From: JAOUEA01 sp041287635
Lineage (GTDB): Bacteria; Actinomycetota; UBA4738; HRBIN12
NCBI GenBank assembly: GCA_041287635.1
Contig: JBGGNG010000057.1
Location: 1-64,000 of the forward strand
Reading direction: 5' to 3'
DNA: 64,000 bases
Made by a program: the position numbers and the translations under genes. The notes under the pieces were generated by a model. It saw nothing but the letters and a program-made list of their open reading frames with translations, was not told where the DNA came from and did no database searches. This document shows positions 8,675-17,257 of this stretch, piece by piece. Every line of letters begins with the position of its first letter. The stretch's first letter is position 1.

Positions 8675-8763
8675 CATGCGCGCTCCAGCGCTTCCAGTCA
8701 TGCGCGCTCCAGCGCTTCCAGTCATGCGCGCTCCAGCGCTTCCAGTCATGCGCGCTCCAGCGC
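8675..8763. repeat. 24-bp tandem repeat carrying the thiolase stop codon
   Basis: Three perfect 24-bp units begin at 8675, 8699 and 8723 (CATGCGCGCTCC then AGCGCTTCCAGT on the + strand). A fourth, partial 17-bp unit at 8747-8763 is the native end of the thiolase gene. Each unit read on the minus strand repeats the codons for ALERA and the TGA stop. The array fills most of the gap between the thiolase and the RAM-domain gene. Confidence 0.95.
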
Positions 8764-9918
8764 GACGGCGAGGCCCTGGCCGCCTGAGATGCAGAGTGTG
8801 GCGAGGCCCATCGACAGGTCACGGGCACGCAGCTCGTAGGCGAGCGCGAGGATGATCCGGGCCCCGCTCATGCCGATCGGGTGGCCGACCGAGATGCCGC
8901 CGCCCTTCACATTCAGCCGATCGCGGTCGAACTTCAACTCACGCTCGCACGCGATCACCTGGGCCGCGAACGCCTCGTTGATCTCGATCAGCTCGAAGTC
9001 ATCGATCGTGCACCCGAGCCGGTCCATCACCTTCTGCGTTGCCGGAACCGGCCCGATGCCCATGATCTCGGGCGGCACGCCGGCCCACGACATCGCGGTG
9101 ATCGCGGCGATCGGCTCGCGCCCCTCGGCCTTCGCCCGGGACTCGCTCATCAGCACGAGCGAGGCGGCGCCGTCGGTGAGCCCGCTCGAGTTGCCGGCGG
9201 TGACGCTGCCGCCGTCGCGGAACACGGGTGCGAGCTTCGCGAGCGTCTCCATCGTGGTGTCGGGCCGGATGTGCTCGTCGTCGTCGACCGTCGCGGACTT
9301 CCGCCCGAGCGTCACCTCGACCGGGAACATCTCCGTCGCCCTGCCTTCGGCGCCCGCCACCGCCTGCCGCTGGGATCGCAGCGCGAACTCGTCCTGCTCC
9401 TCGCGGCTGATGTCGTACCGATCGACGAGGTTCTCCGCCGTGTCGCCCATGATGAGCCCGCAGAGCGGGTCGAGGAGGCCGTCGCGGTACATCGCGTCGA
9501 CGGCCTCGGTATTGCCGAGGCGATGACCGAGGCGCATGTCGGGAAGCAGGTACGGCACCCGGGTCATGTTCTCGATGCCGCCGACGAGCACCACCTCGCT
9601 CTCGCCAAGCATGATCTGCTGGGCGCCGAGCTGGGCCGCCTTCATGCCCGAGCCGCAGGCGATGTTCACGTTGTAGGCGCTAACTTCCAGCGGCACGCCT
9701 GCCCGCATGCTCACCTGGCGGCCGGTGTTCGGGCCGTTCCCTGCCTGGCGGGCGTGGCCGATGATCGTCTGGTCGACCTGCTCGGCCTCGACGTTCGCAC
9801 GGCGGAGGGCTTCCTTCGCCGCGAGCTCGCCGAGCTCCACCGCGGGGGTCTCGGCGAACGAGCCCAGGAACCTCCCGACGGGCGTCCGGGCGCCCTCGAC
9901 GATCACTGCGCGTTCCAT
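8746..9918 (-). CDS. Acetyl-CoA C-acyltransferase (thiolase)
   Basis: A 390-residue thiolase of normal length, catalysing acetoacetyl-CoA formation or cleavage, or beta-ketoacyl-CoA thiolysis. Catalytic residues are visible: Cys in NIACGSGMKAAQLGA (near 88), His in GGGISVGHPIGMSGAR (near 346) and Cys in ATLCISGGQG (near 374). IEINEAFAAQ is also present. ATG start at 9918. The 3' end of the gene, including its stop, is repeated downstream as 24-bp units. No acyl-CoA dehydrogenase or other beta-oxidation gene is adjacent, so the pathway is not defined here. Confidence 0.93.
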   Translation of the reverse strand: MERAVIVEGARTPVGRFLGSFAETPAVELGELAAKEALRRANVEAEQVDQTIIGHARQAGNGPNTGRQVSMRAGVPLEVSAYNVNIACGSGMKAAQLGAQQIMLGESEVVLVGGIENMTRVPYLLPDMRLGHRLGNTEAVDAMYRDGLLDPLCGLIMGDTAENLVDRYDISREEQDEFALRSQRQAVAGAEGRATEMFPVEVTLGRKSATVDDDEHIRPDTTMETLAKLAPVFRDGGSVTAGNSSGLTDGAASLVLMSESRAKAEGREPIAAITAMSWAGVPPEIMGIGPVPATQKVMDRLGCTIDDFELIEINEAFAAQVIACERELKFDRDRLNVKGGGISVGHPIGMSGARIILALAYELRARDLSMGLATLCISGGQGLAVALERA

Positions 9919-9928
9919 GCGGCAAAGT

Positions 9929-11602
9929 CTACCGGCGGCGGTCGCGCCGTCGGTCCTCGCGGTGGCCTGACGCCTCACGGGTTCTCTGCAGCACCCGCGC
10001 CAGGGCCGCGCCACCGTCGACGGGCTCGGACGGCGCCCGGTCGCACGCGGTCACGCGCGGGCGATGCTTCGCCACCCACGATCGCACGGCCGCCAGCTCG
10101 TCGGCACGCTCGCGCGGGCACGGCACGTCGAGTGGCTCGCCGGCGGCACCCGGGCTCTGCAGGGATCCGTGGTCGAAGCGCAGAGGCTCGCCGTCTCCGG
10201 CACGGACCTCGAGTTGGCCCGCGGTGACGAGCCACGCGTCGACCCTCGACCGCCACAGTCCCTCGGCGAGCGCGTGCAGGCGGTCGCGTACCGAGGCGGC
10301 CTCCTCGTACCGCTCCGCTTCGGCGAGATGGGACATGCGACGTTCGAGCGCTTCGAGGAGCTCGCCCGGGCTGGAAGCCAGGGAGGAGGCGAGCCACCGG
10401 ACGAGCTCTCCGTAGCGCTCGGGATCGGTGCGTCCATCGCACGGTGCGAGGCAGCGGCCCATGTCGGCGAGGGCGCAGGGCGCGAAACGGGTGCGCGCCC
10501 CCATCGAGGCGGTGCACCGACGGATCGGCGCGGTCTCCTCGAGGGCCTCCTTCGCGAGCCGCGCCCGCGCGGCGCTGCCGAACGGTCCGATGTATAGACG
10601 CCCGTCGTCGGGTTTCGCCGCGTGCACGACCTTCAGCCGCGGCCACGCCTCTCGAGGGTCGAGGGCGAGGTAGGCGCCGCGACGCCAGGTCTTCCCCCGG
10701 CGGTTGTACTTCGGTTCGTGCCGGCGGATCAGCCGCGCCTCGACGACGAGCGCCTCGAGCTCTCCGCCGCAGCGGATGCCCTCGACCGAGCGCACCTCGT
10801 CGAGCAGGTCCACGATCTTCTTCCGCTCGTCACCGTAGAAGTACGACTTCACTCGCGAACGCAGGTCGTTGGCCTTGCCGACGTAGAGCACGCGACCGTC
10901 CCGAGCCTTGAATAGGTAGACCCCCGGGGCGTGGGGCAGCGAGTCGGCGAGCGCGATCTTGCCGAAGTTCGGCCGCCCCCTCGCCCGTACCGCCTCGGCG
11001 AGATCGCCCATCGTCAGGATGCCGAGCCGTCCGCCGAGGTCGAGCAGACCGTGCAGCACCTCGGCGCACGCCTCGGCGTCGTCGAGTGCCCGGTGGGTCG
11101 GCGTCGTCCGAGTGCGGAAGTAGTTCGCGAGGGTCGCGAGCCTCACGTTGGGCACGTCGGGCCAGACCACACGCCGCGCGAGGCGGGCCGTGCACAGCGG
11201 GGGACCCGGGAGCGCCGGGTAGTCGAGCACGTCGCAGTTCGCGTTGAGGAACCCGAAGTCGAACCCGGCGTTGTGCGCCACGAACACGGACCCTCGGAAG
11301 AACTCAAGGAACGCGGGGAGCACCTGCTCGATCGCCGGTTCTCCCGAGACGAGGCGGTCGTCGATGCCGGTGAGGTGGGCGATGTACGGGGGGATGGGCC
11401 GCCGGGGGTTCACGAGCGTCCGGAACGACCCGAGCCGTTCCCCGCCGCGGACCTTCACGGCCCCGATCTCGGTGATCGCGTCGTCGGCAGGCGAGCCCCC
11501 GGTCGTCTCGAGATCGACGACGCAGAACGTGACTTCGGACAGGGGCACGCCGAGTGCGAGGGTGGTCTGGATCGGTTCGGCCGGACTCGCATCGATCGGC
11601 AC
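9929..11602 (-). CDS. DEDDh exonuclease / UvrC-like GIY-YIG fusion protein
   Basis: About 557 residues from the GTG at 11602. The first 190 residues are a DnaQ-like 3'-5' exonuclease: VVDLETTGG (DxE), VFVAHNAGFDFGFL and HRALDDAEACAEVL (H...D). A UvrC-type GIY-YIG domain follows from about residue 215 (APGVYLFKARDGRVLYVGKANDLRSRVKSYF), then a UvrC cysteine-rich region and a UvrB-contact-like helix (AEAERYEEAASVRDRLHALAEG). The UvrC C-terminal endonuclease half is absent. The fusion is known in actinobacteria and presumably nicks or trims damaged DNA. Start uncertain by tens of codons. Confidence 0.85.
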   Translation of the reverse strand: MPIDASPAEPIQTTLALGVPLSEVTFCVVDLETTGGSPADDAITEIGAVKVRGGERLGSFRTLVNPRRPIPPYIAHLTGIDDRLVSGEPAIEQVLPAFLEFFRGSVFVAHNAGFDFGFLNANCDVLDYPALPGPPLCTARLARRVVWPDVPNVRLATLANYFRTRTTPTHRALDDAEACAEVLHGLLDLGGRLGILTMGDLAEAVRARGRPNFGKIALADSLPHAPGVYLFKARDGRVLYVGKANDLRSRVKSYFYGDERKKIVDLLDEVRSVEGIRCGGELEALVVEARLIRRHEPKYNRRGKTWRRGAYLALDPREAWPRLKVVHAAKPDDGRLYIGPFGSAARARLAKEALEETAPIRRCTASMGARTRFAPCALADMGRCLAPCDGRTDPERYGELVRWLASSLASSPGELLEALERRMSHLAEAERYEEAASVRDRLHALAEGLWRSRVDAWLVTAGQLEVRAGDGEPLRFDHGSLQSPGAAGEPLDVPCPRERADELAAVRSWVAKHRPRVTACDRAPSEPVDGGAALARVLQRTREASGHREDRRRDRRR

Positions 11603-11755
11603 GGGCGTCGCCTCCGTCGGAAGGGGCCGAACGGGAGCTGGATGGTATCGAACAGGTGTTCGAGGGTCAAGCGGGTGCCACGGGGAAGACGTCACGACGT
11701 GATGGTGACGTTCGCCACCGACACGCCGCCTGGATACCAACCCTAGGATGGCGGC

Positions 11756-12571
11756 ATGCGATGCGGGGTCACGGTGCCGAACATCGGGCAACTCGACCTG
11801 CTGCTGACGATGGGTCGCGAGGCGGAGGCGGCGGGCTGGGACGGGTTCTTCCTCTGGGACCACATCCGGTTCTCCGACGAGTTCGACGTGTCGGTGCACG
11901 ACCCATGGGTCGTGCTGGCGGCGCTCGCCGTGACGACTCGACGGATCCGCCTCGGCCCGATGGTCACGCCGCTCGCGAGGCGCCGACCATGGACGGTGGC
12001 GCGGGAGACCGTGACCCTCGACCACCTGAGCGGCGGCCGCGTGGTCTTCGGCGCCGGGCTGGGGTTCCCGCCCGACGTCGAGTTCGGTTCCTTCGGAGAG
12101 CCGACCGGCGATCGCGAACGCGCCGAGCTGCTCGACGAGGGCCTCGCGATCCTCGATGGGTTCTGGTCGGGCGAACCGGTGACGGTTGAGGGACGGCACT
12201 ACCGGCTGGACGGCATCCGATTCCTGCCCAAGCCGGTGCAACGCCCGCGGATCCCCGTCTGGATCGCAGGGATGTGGCCGAACCGGGCGCCCTTCCGTCG
12301 CGCCGCCACGTGGGACGGAGTGTTCCCCATCGCCGTGGTCGACGGTGAACCTCGACCGATCTCGGCCGATGCGTTCGCCGAGGCCTTGGCGTTCACGAGG
12401 TCACTCCGGGCGCCAGACGCGCCGTTCGACGCCGTGGTACAAGGAGCACCCGATACCGAACCCGGGGACTATGCCGCGGCGGGAGCGACCTGGTGGCTCC
12501 TCGCCGACGACGGCGGGCCCGGATGGGAGGAGTCGATCCTGGGCCAGATCCGCCTCGGGCCGCCGCGATGA
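11756..12571 (+). CDS. Luciferase-like (LLM) flavin/F420-dependent oxidoreductase
   Basis: A 271-residue TIM-barrel protein starting at ATG 11756. It has the family layout: MRCGVTVPN strand, EAEAAGWDGFFLWDH, LAVTTRRIRLGPMVTPLARRRPWTVARETVTLDHLSGGRVVFGAGLG, and a late RPRIPVWIAGMWPN segment. Members bind FMN or F420 and oxidise diverse substrates, which sequence does not define. It is separated by about 150 bp from the divergent exonuclease fusion, so both promoters probably lie at 11603-11755. Confidence 0.87.
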   Translation: MRCGVTVPNIGQLDLLLTMGREAEAAGWDGFFLWDHIRFSDEFDVSVHDPWVVLAALAVTTRRIRLGPMVTPLARRRPWTVARETVTLDHLSGGRVVFGAGLGFPPDVEFGSFGEPTGDRERAELLDEGLAILDGFWSGEPVTVEGRHYRLDGIRFLPKPVQRPRIPVWIAGMWPNRAPFRRAATWDGVFPIAVVDGEPRPISADAFAEALAFTRSLRAPDAPFDAVVQGAPDTEPGDYAAAGATWWLLADDGGPGWEESILGQIRLGPPR

Positions 12572-12639
12572 ACCGAGGCATCACAGTGCCACAGCTTCCG
12601 CCTGTTGCCCACGACCATCTCCCCGAATAGGCTCCGGCG

Positions 12640-15600
12640 ATGGTTCCCTGCCCCTCCTGCGGCACCGAGAATCAGGACGGGTCGAGGTTCTGCAACGGGT
12701 GCGGCTCGCCGCTCGATGCGTCTCCCGCCCGCCGGGTTGCCGAGGAGCGCAAGGTCATCACCGCCCTGTTCTGCGATCTGATCGGGTTCACCGCCACCTC
12801 GGAGTCGGCCGACCCCGAAGACGTGGACACGATGCTCTCCGCATACGCGGCGATGGCGCGGACCCAGATCGAGAGCCACGGCGGGGTGGTCGAGAAGTTC
12901 ATCGGGGATGCGGTGGTCGGCATCTTCGGCGTCCCCGCTGCCCACGAGGACGACCCCGAGCGCGCCGTGCGCGCGGGGCTGCGGATCGCGGAAGATGCCG
13001 AACGGCTCGAAGCGGTCGGTGGCGCCCCGCTCCGGCTCCGTGTCGGGGTCAACACCGGGGAGACCCTCGTGCGCCTCGAGGTCACCCCCGGCTCGGGGGA
13101 GCGGATGCTCGCGGGTGACGCGATCAACACCGCCTCACGCATCCAGTCGGTCGCCCCCGAGATGGGCGTGGGGGTCGGGCTGGGCACCTACGAGGCCACC
13201 GCGCAGGTCTTCGACTACGAAGAGCTCGAACCCGCGACCCTCAAGGGCAAGTCGGAGCCGGTCCGTGTCTTCCACGCGAAGTCACCGAGGGCTCGGTTCG
13301 GCACCGACCTCACCCGCACCCACGACGCGCCGTTCATCGGTCGTGAGATCGATCTTGCCCTGTTGAAGGGCGTCTTCGACAAGACGCTCGCCGCGACCTC
13401 GCCCCAGCTCGTCACCGTGGTCGGGGAACCCGGGCTCGGGAAGTCCCGGATCGTTGCGGAGCTCGGTGCCCACCTCGACGACAAGCCAGAGCTCATCACC
13501 TGGCGGCAGGGTCGATGCCTCCCCTACGGGGAGGGCATCACCTTCTGGGCGCTGGGAGAGATCGTCAAGGCCCACGCAGGCATCTTGGAGTCAGACGCGC
13601 CCGACGTCGCCTCGACCAAGCTCGAGGTGGTGCTCCCCGAAGGACACGAGCGTCCCTGGTTCCGCCAGCGCCTGCTTCCGCTGGTCGGGATCGAGGCGAC
13701 CTCGACCGCGGAACGCGAGGAGCTGTTCACCGCCTGGCGCAGGTTCCTGGAGCACGTCGCCGAGCAGGACCCGACCGTGCTCGTGTTCGAGGACCTGCAC
13801 TGGGCCGACGACGCGATGCTCGCGTTCCTCGAGCACCTGGCCGACCGGGCACAGGCCGTGCCGCTGCTCGTGATCGGCACGGCACGCCCCGAGCTGTTCG
13901 AACGCCACCCCGGCTACGCCAACGGCCTGCGTAACGTCACGCCCATCAACCTGGTGCCGCTCTCGGAGGAAGAGACCGCACGTCTCGTCTCCGCACTGCT
14001 CGAGACGACGGTGATCCCCGCCGAGCTGCAGCAGCCGATCCTGGAACGTGCCGGTGGCAACCCCCTGTACGCCGAAGAGTTCGTGCGCCTGCTGAAGGAC
14101 AAGGACCTGCTCGTCCAGAAGGGGTCCAGCTGGGAGCTGAAGGAAGGTGCCGAGGTCCCGTTCCCCGACTCGGTGCAGGCGCTGATCGCCGCACGTCTGG
14201 ACACCCTGTCGGCGGACACGAAGTCGATGCTCGCCGATGCCGCGGTGATCGGGAAGGTCTTCTGGGCCGGGGCGATCGCACAGATGGGGGAGCGGAGCCT
14301 CGACCAGGTCACCGAGACGCTCCGGGAGCTCTCCCGCAAGGAGCTCGTGCGTCCCTCACGACGTTCCTCGATCGAGGGCGAGGCCGAATACGCGTTCTGG
14401 CACGTGCTCGCACGCGACGTCGCCTACGGGCAGTTGCCCAGAGCATCCCGTGCATCCCGCCACGTCGATGCGGCCCGCTGGATCGAGTCCAAGGCTCTCG
14501 AGCGGGTGGAAGATCTCTCCGACGTCCTCGCCTACCACTACGCGACCGCCCTGGATCTCGCGAAGGCCGCCGGACAGACCGAGCAGGCGACCGAGCTCGA
14601 GACACCGGCGCTGAAGTTCCTTTCCTTGGCCGGGGAGCGTGCGCTCGGCCTGGACACCGCCGCGGCGCTCGCGAACCTCGAGCGAGCGCTCGCGCTCGCC
14701 CCTCCCGGACACCCCGAACGCCCTGAGGCGCTCGTGCGTTTCGGTGAGGCCGCGTCCCAGGCCGCTCGCTACACGGAGGCAGCGGCTGCCATGGAGGAGG
14801 CCATCGCGGCCTTCAGCGCGGCCGGAGACCTCCCCGCGACTGCCCGGGCGATGGGCCACCTCGGCCGCGCGTTCGGCGTGCTCGGGGATCCGCGAAGCTG
14901 GTCTCTCCCCGTGGAAGCCCTCGCGCTGCTGGAGCCGATCGGGCCTTCCCCCGCGCTCGTGGTTGCGTTCACCGAGGTGGCATTCACCTGCGCGCTCCAG
15001 GGGAGGTCCGAGGACGCGATAGGGCTCGCCGACCGGGCACTCGGACTCGCCTCCGAGCTCGGCCTCCCCCGTCCTCCGCACGCCTTGGGCTGCCGGGGCC
15101 TGGCGCGCTGCTCCCTCGGAGATCCGAGGGGCCTCGAGGACTACCGCGAGGCGATCGAGCTCGCGACCGAAGCCGGGCTGGGAAGCGAAGTGGCCATGCT
15201 CCACAACAACCTGGGCGTCACGCGCTGGGTCTTCGAGGGTCCGGAGGCGTACCTCGAGGTGCTGCGCGAGGGGATCGCCTACGCGAAGCCCCGGGGGCTC
15301 ACCGCGGCGCTCGACATCCTCATGTTGAGCTCGCTCGATGCGCTCGTGAACACCGGCCAGCACGAGGAGGCGCTCGCGCTGGTCGCCCAGATGGCCCTGC
15401 GGCTCGAGGAGAGTGGAGACATGTTCGGCCTACTCGCCGTCCGCGCAGCGCAGATCCGGGTCTTCGCCCTGCGCGATGAGAGCGCCGAGGTCGTCGAGGC
15501 GCTCGAGTGGCTCGTGCCCGCCGCCCGTGGGACCGAGGATCCGCAGCTCGTCGTCCTCTGCCTCGGCTCGGCCGCCCTGGAACATGCCGGGCTGGGGCAG

Positions 15601-16062
15601 GACGAGGCGGCAACGGCGCTGCTGACCGAGCTGGAGTCCTCTCCCGGCGCCCGCGACAACCAGTACTACCCCGACCTTCTCCCCGCGATGGTGCGCACCG
15701 CGCTGAGGATCGGGGAGCCTGCGCTCGCCGAGCGGCTCGTCGGCGCCCTCGAGCCCCGCTACCCCCTCTCCGAGCACGCGCTCGTGGCGGCGAACGCCAT
15801 CCTCACCGAGGGCCGCGGGGACCTGCAGGCCGCCGCCGCCGCCTACGCCGATGCCGCCGATCGCTGGGAGCGGTTCGGGGTCGTGCCTGAGCAAGCGTTC
15901 GCGCTCCTCGGCCAGGGTCGGTGTCTCGTCGGGCTGTCCCCACCGACCGAGGCCGCACCGGTCCTGCGGCACGCCCGGGAGATCTTCGAGCGGCTGCAAG
16001 CGATGCCCGCGCTCGCCGAAACCGACGCGCTGTTGCTGCAGGCGACCGCCGTCAGCTCGTAG
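12640..16062 (+). CDS. Zinc-ribbon / class III nucleotide cyclase / AAA ATPase / TPR regulator
   Basis: A 1140-residue multidomain signalling protein. Residues 4-23 form a zinc ribbon (CPSCG ... CNGCG). Residues about 36-210 are a class III cyclase domain with both metal aspartates (LFCDLIGFTATSE and KFIGDAVVGIFG), a base-selecting Lys and the catalytic Asn-Arg pair in GDAINTASRIQ, so it looks active. Residues about 230-560 are an AAA_16-type ATPase with Walker A GEPGLGKS and Walker B VLVFEDLHWADD. The rest is TPR-like helical repeats. The architecture is common in actinobacteria. The product (cAMP or cGMP) and the signal are unknown. Confidence 0.9.
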   Translation: MVPCPSCGTENQDGSRFCNGCGSPLDASPARRVAEERKVITALFCDLIGFTATSESADPEDVDTMLSAYAAMARTQIESHGGVVEKFIGDAVVGIFGVPAAHEDDPERAVRAGLRIAEDAERLEAVGGAPLRLRVGVNTGETLVRLEVTPGSGERMLAGDAINTASRIQSVAPEMGVGVGLGTYEATAQVFDYEELEPATLKGKSEPVRVFHAKSPRARFGTDLTRTHDAPFIGREIDLALLKGVFDKTLAATSPQLVTVVGEPGLGKSRIVAELGAHLDDKPELITWRQGRCLPYGEGITFWALGEIVKAHAGILESDAPDVASTKLEVVLPEGHERPWFRQRLLPLVGIEATSTAEREELFTAWRRFLEHVAEQDPTVLVFEDLHWADDAMLAFLEHLADRAQAVPLLVIGTARPELFERHPGYANGLRNVTPINLVPLSEEETARLVSALLETTVIPAELQQPILERAGGNPLYAEEFVRLLKDKDLLVQKGSSWELKEGAEVPFPDSVQALIAARLDTLSADTKSMLADAAVIGKVFWAGAIAQMGERSLDQVTETLRELSRKELVRPSRRSSIEGEAEYAFWHVLARDVAYGQLPRASRASRHVDAARWIESKALERVEDLSDVLAYHYATALDLAKAAGQTEQATELETPALKFLSLAGERALGLDTAAALANLERALALAPPGHPERPEALVRFGEAASQAARYTEAAAAMEEAIAAFSAAGDLPATARAMGHLGRAFGVLGDPRSWSLPVEALALLEPIGPSPALVVAFTEVAFTCALQGRSEDAIGLADRALGLASELGLPRPPHALGCRGLARCSLGDPRGLEDYREAIELATEAGLGSEVAMLHNNLGVTRWVFEGPEAYLEVLREGIAYAKPRGLTAALDILMLSSLDALVNTGQHEEALALVAQMALRLEESGDMFGLLAVRAAQIRVFALRDESAEVVEALEWLVPAARGTEDPQLVVLCLGSAALEHAGLGQDEAATALLTELESSPGARDNQYYPDLLPAMVRTALRIGEPALAERLVGALEPRYPLSEHALVAANAILTEGRGDLQAAAAAYADAADRWERFGVVPEQAFALLGQGRCLVGLSPPTEAAPVLRHAREIFERLQAMPALAETDALLLQATAVSS

Positions 16063-16085
16063 CGCGCGACCCTGCTCCTGTCTCC

Positions 16086-16682
16086 TCAGCCGCCGGGATA
16101 CAGCGCGCGCTCGACCATCAACGCCAGCAACTGCTCCACGGCGAGGTGACACTCCTGGATGTGCGCCGTCACGGTCGACGGCACGCGGATCGCGGCGTCC
16201 GCCAGGGGCGCGAGCGCACCGCCGGACCCGCCGGTGAGCGCGACCACCTGCACGTCCTGTGATCTCGCTTGCTCGGCGGCCTTCAGGACGTTGGCCGAGC
16301 TCCCGCTCGTCGAGATCGCGATCAGCACGTCGCCCGCGCGTCCGAGCGATTCCACCTGCCGTGCGAAGACGCCCTCGATGCCGAAGTCGTTCGCGATCGC
16401 GGTCAGGAGCGACGAGTCGGTCGTGAGTGCGATCGCCGGGATCGAGGGTCGCGGGTTGTCGATCGTGAGTGTGCTCACGAACTCGGTCGCGAGGTGCTGG
16501 GCGTCGGCGGCGCTCCCGCCGTTGCCGCAGATCAGCAGCTTCCCGCCGCCTCGCAGCGACGCGATCAGGATCTCGGCGGCGGCCGCGATGTCGTCGAGGC
16601 ACTCGGCCTGGACCCGTCGCACCGTGTCCGCGGTGGTGTCGAGGTAGTCCATGGCGGTCGCCCGGAGCTCGTCATGGGTCAC
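16086..16682 (-). CDS. gmhA: Sedoheptulose-7-phosphate isomerase (GmhA-like SIS protein)
   Basis: A 198-residue SIS-domain isomerase converting sedoheptulose 7-phosphate to D-glycero-D-manno-heptose 7-phosphate, the first step of heptose-sugar biosynthesis. Diagnostic stretches: GGKLLICGNGGSAADAQHLATEFVS, LTTDSSLLTAIANDFGIEGVFARQVE, ISTSGSSANVLKA and the late helix AHIQECHLAVEQLLA. GTG 16682 overlaps the end of gmhB by 4 bp. The three-gene context (hddA-gmhB-gmhA) decides against other SIS isomerases such as DiaA. Confidence 0.9.
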   Translation of the reverse strand: MTHDELRATAMDYLDTTADTVRRVQAECLDDIAAAAEILIASLRGGGKLLICGNGGSAADAQHLATEFVSTLTIDNPRPSIPAIALTTDSSLLTAIANDFGIEGVFARQVESLGRAGDVLIAISTSGSSANVLKAAEQARSQDVQVVALTGGSGGALAPLADAAIRVPSTVTAHIQECHLAVEQLLALMVERALYPGG

Positions 16683-17257
16683 GCCGTGGCCTCCCGTCCG
16701 ATGCGTGCCGCGATGATATCGGCGGCCGCGGCCAGGTCCGCCACCACGTGGTCGGCGTCGTCGCCTGCCGTCGCCTGCTCCTCGGCGCCGTGGCCCGTCA
16801 GCACCAGGAACGTCGTGGCCCCGACGGCCCGGCCCATGCCGACGTCGCCTGCGTGGTCGCCGACCACGAACCCATCGGCCGGGTCGAACCCGAACCGGGT
16901 TGCTGCGTCGAGCGCCATGCCCGGCGCGGGTTTGCGGCAGCGGCACCCGTCCTCGGGGGCATGCGGGCAGTGCAGGATCGCATCGACGTCGGCACCCTCG
17001 TCGGCGAGCATCTCCCGCAGGCGCGCGTGGATGCGCTCGAGGTCGCCGGGGGCGAGCAGGCCCCTGCCCACGTTCGCCTGGTTCGTGACGACCACGACGC
17101 CGAGCCCGAGTTCCCGCAGCCGCCGGATCGCGTCGGCCGAGCCGGGGACCAGTCGGAGCGCCGCGGGATCGGCGAGGTGGCCGACCTCCTCGTTGATCGT
17201 GCCGTCGCGATCGAGCAGCGCGAACCGCCGCCGCTCGGTGACGGGGGAGGACCTCAC
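16679..17257 (-). CDS. gmhB: Heptose-bisphosphate phosphatase (GmhB-like, HAD family)
   Basis: A 192-residue HAD phosphatase removing the C7 phosphate of heptose 1,7-bisphosphate. Motif I is FALLDRDGTINEE, motif II VVVTNQANVGRG, the zinc-loop cysteines lie in ILHCPHAPEDGCRCRKPAPGM, and motif IV is GFVVGDHAGDVGMG. The start is taken as GTG 17257, inside a GTGA overlap with hddA; the valine codon at VTERR further in is GTC and cannot start. Histidinol-phosphatase shares this fold, but the operon points to heptose metabolism. Confidence 0.88.
   Translation of the reverse strand: MRSSPVTERRRFALLDRDGTINEEVGHLADPAALRLVPGSADAIRRLRELGLGVVVVTNQANVGRGLLAPGDLERIHARLREMLADEGADVDAILHCPHAPEDGCRCRKPAPGMALDAATRFGFDPADGFVVGDHAGDVGMGRAVGATTFLVLTGHGAEEQATAGDDADHVVADLAAAADIIAARIGREATA

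Noticed and set aside
8675..8763. CRISPR or attachment-site array
   Set aside because: The units are perfect copies of the thiolase gene end with no spacers, so this is a simple tandem duplication.
8370..8828. Longer RAM-domain protein starting upstream through the 24-bp repeats
   Set aside because: The extension is only the repeated SAHDWKRW stretch translated from the repeats and precedes a good ATG at the domain start.
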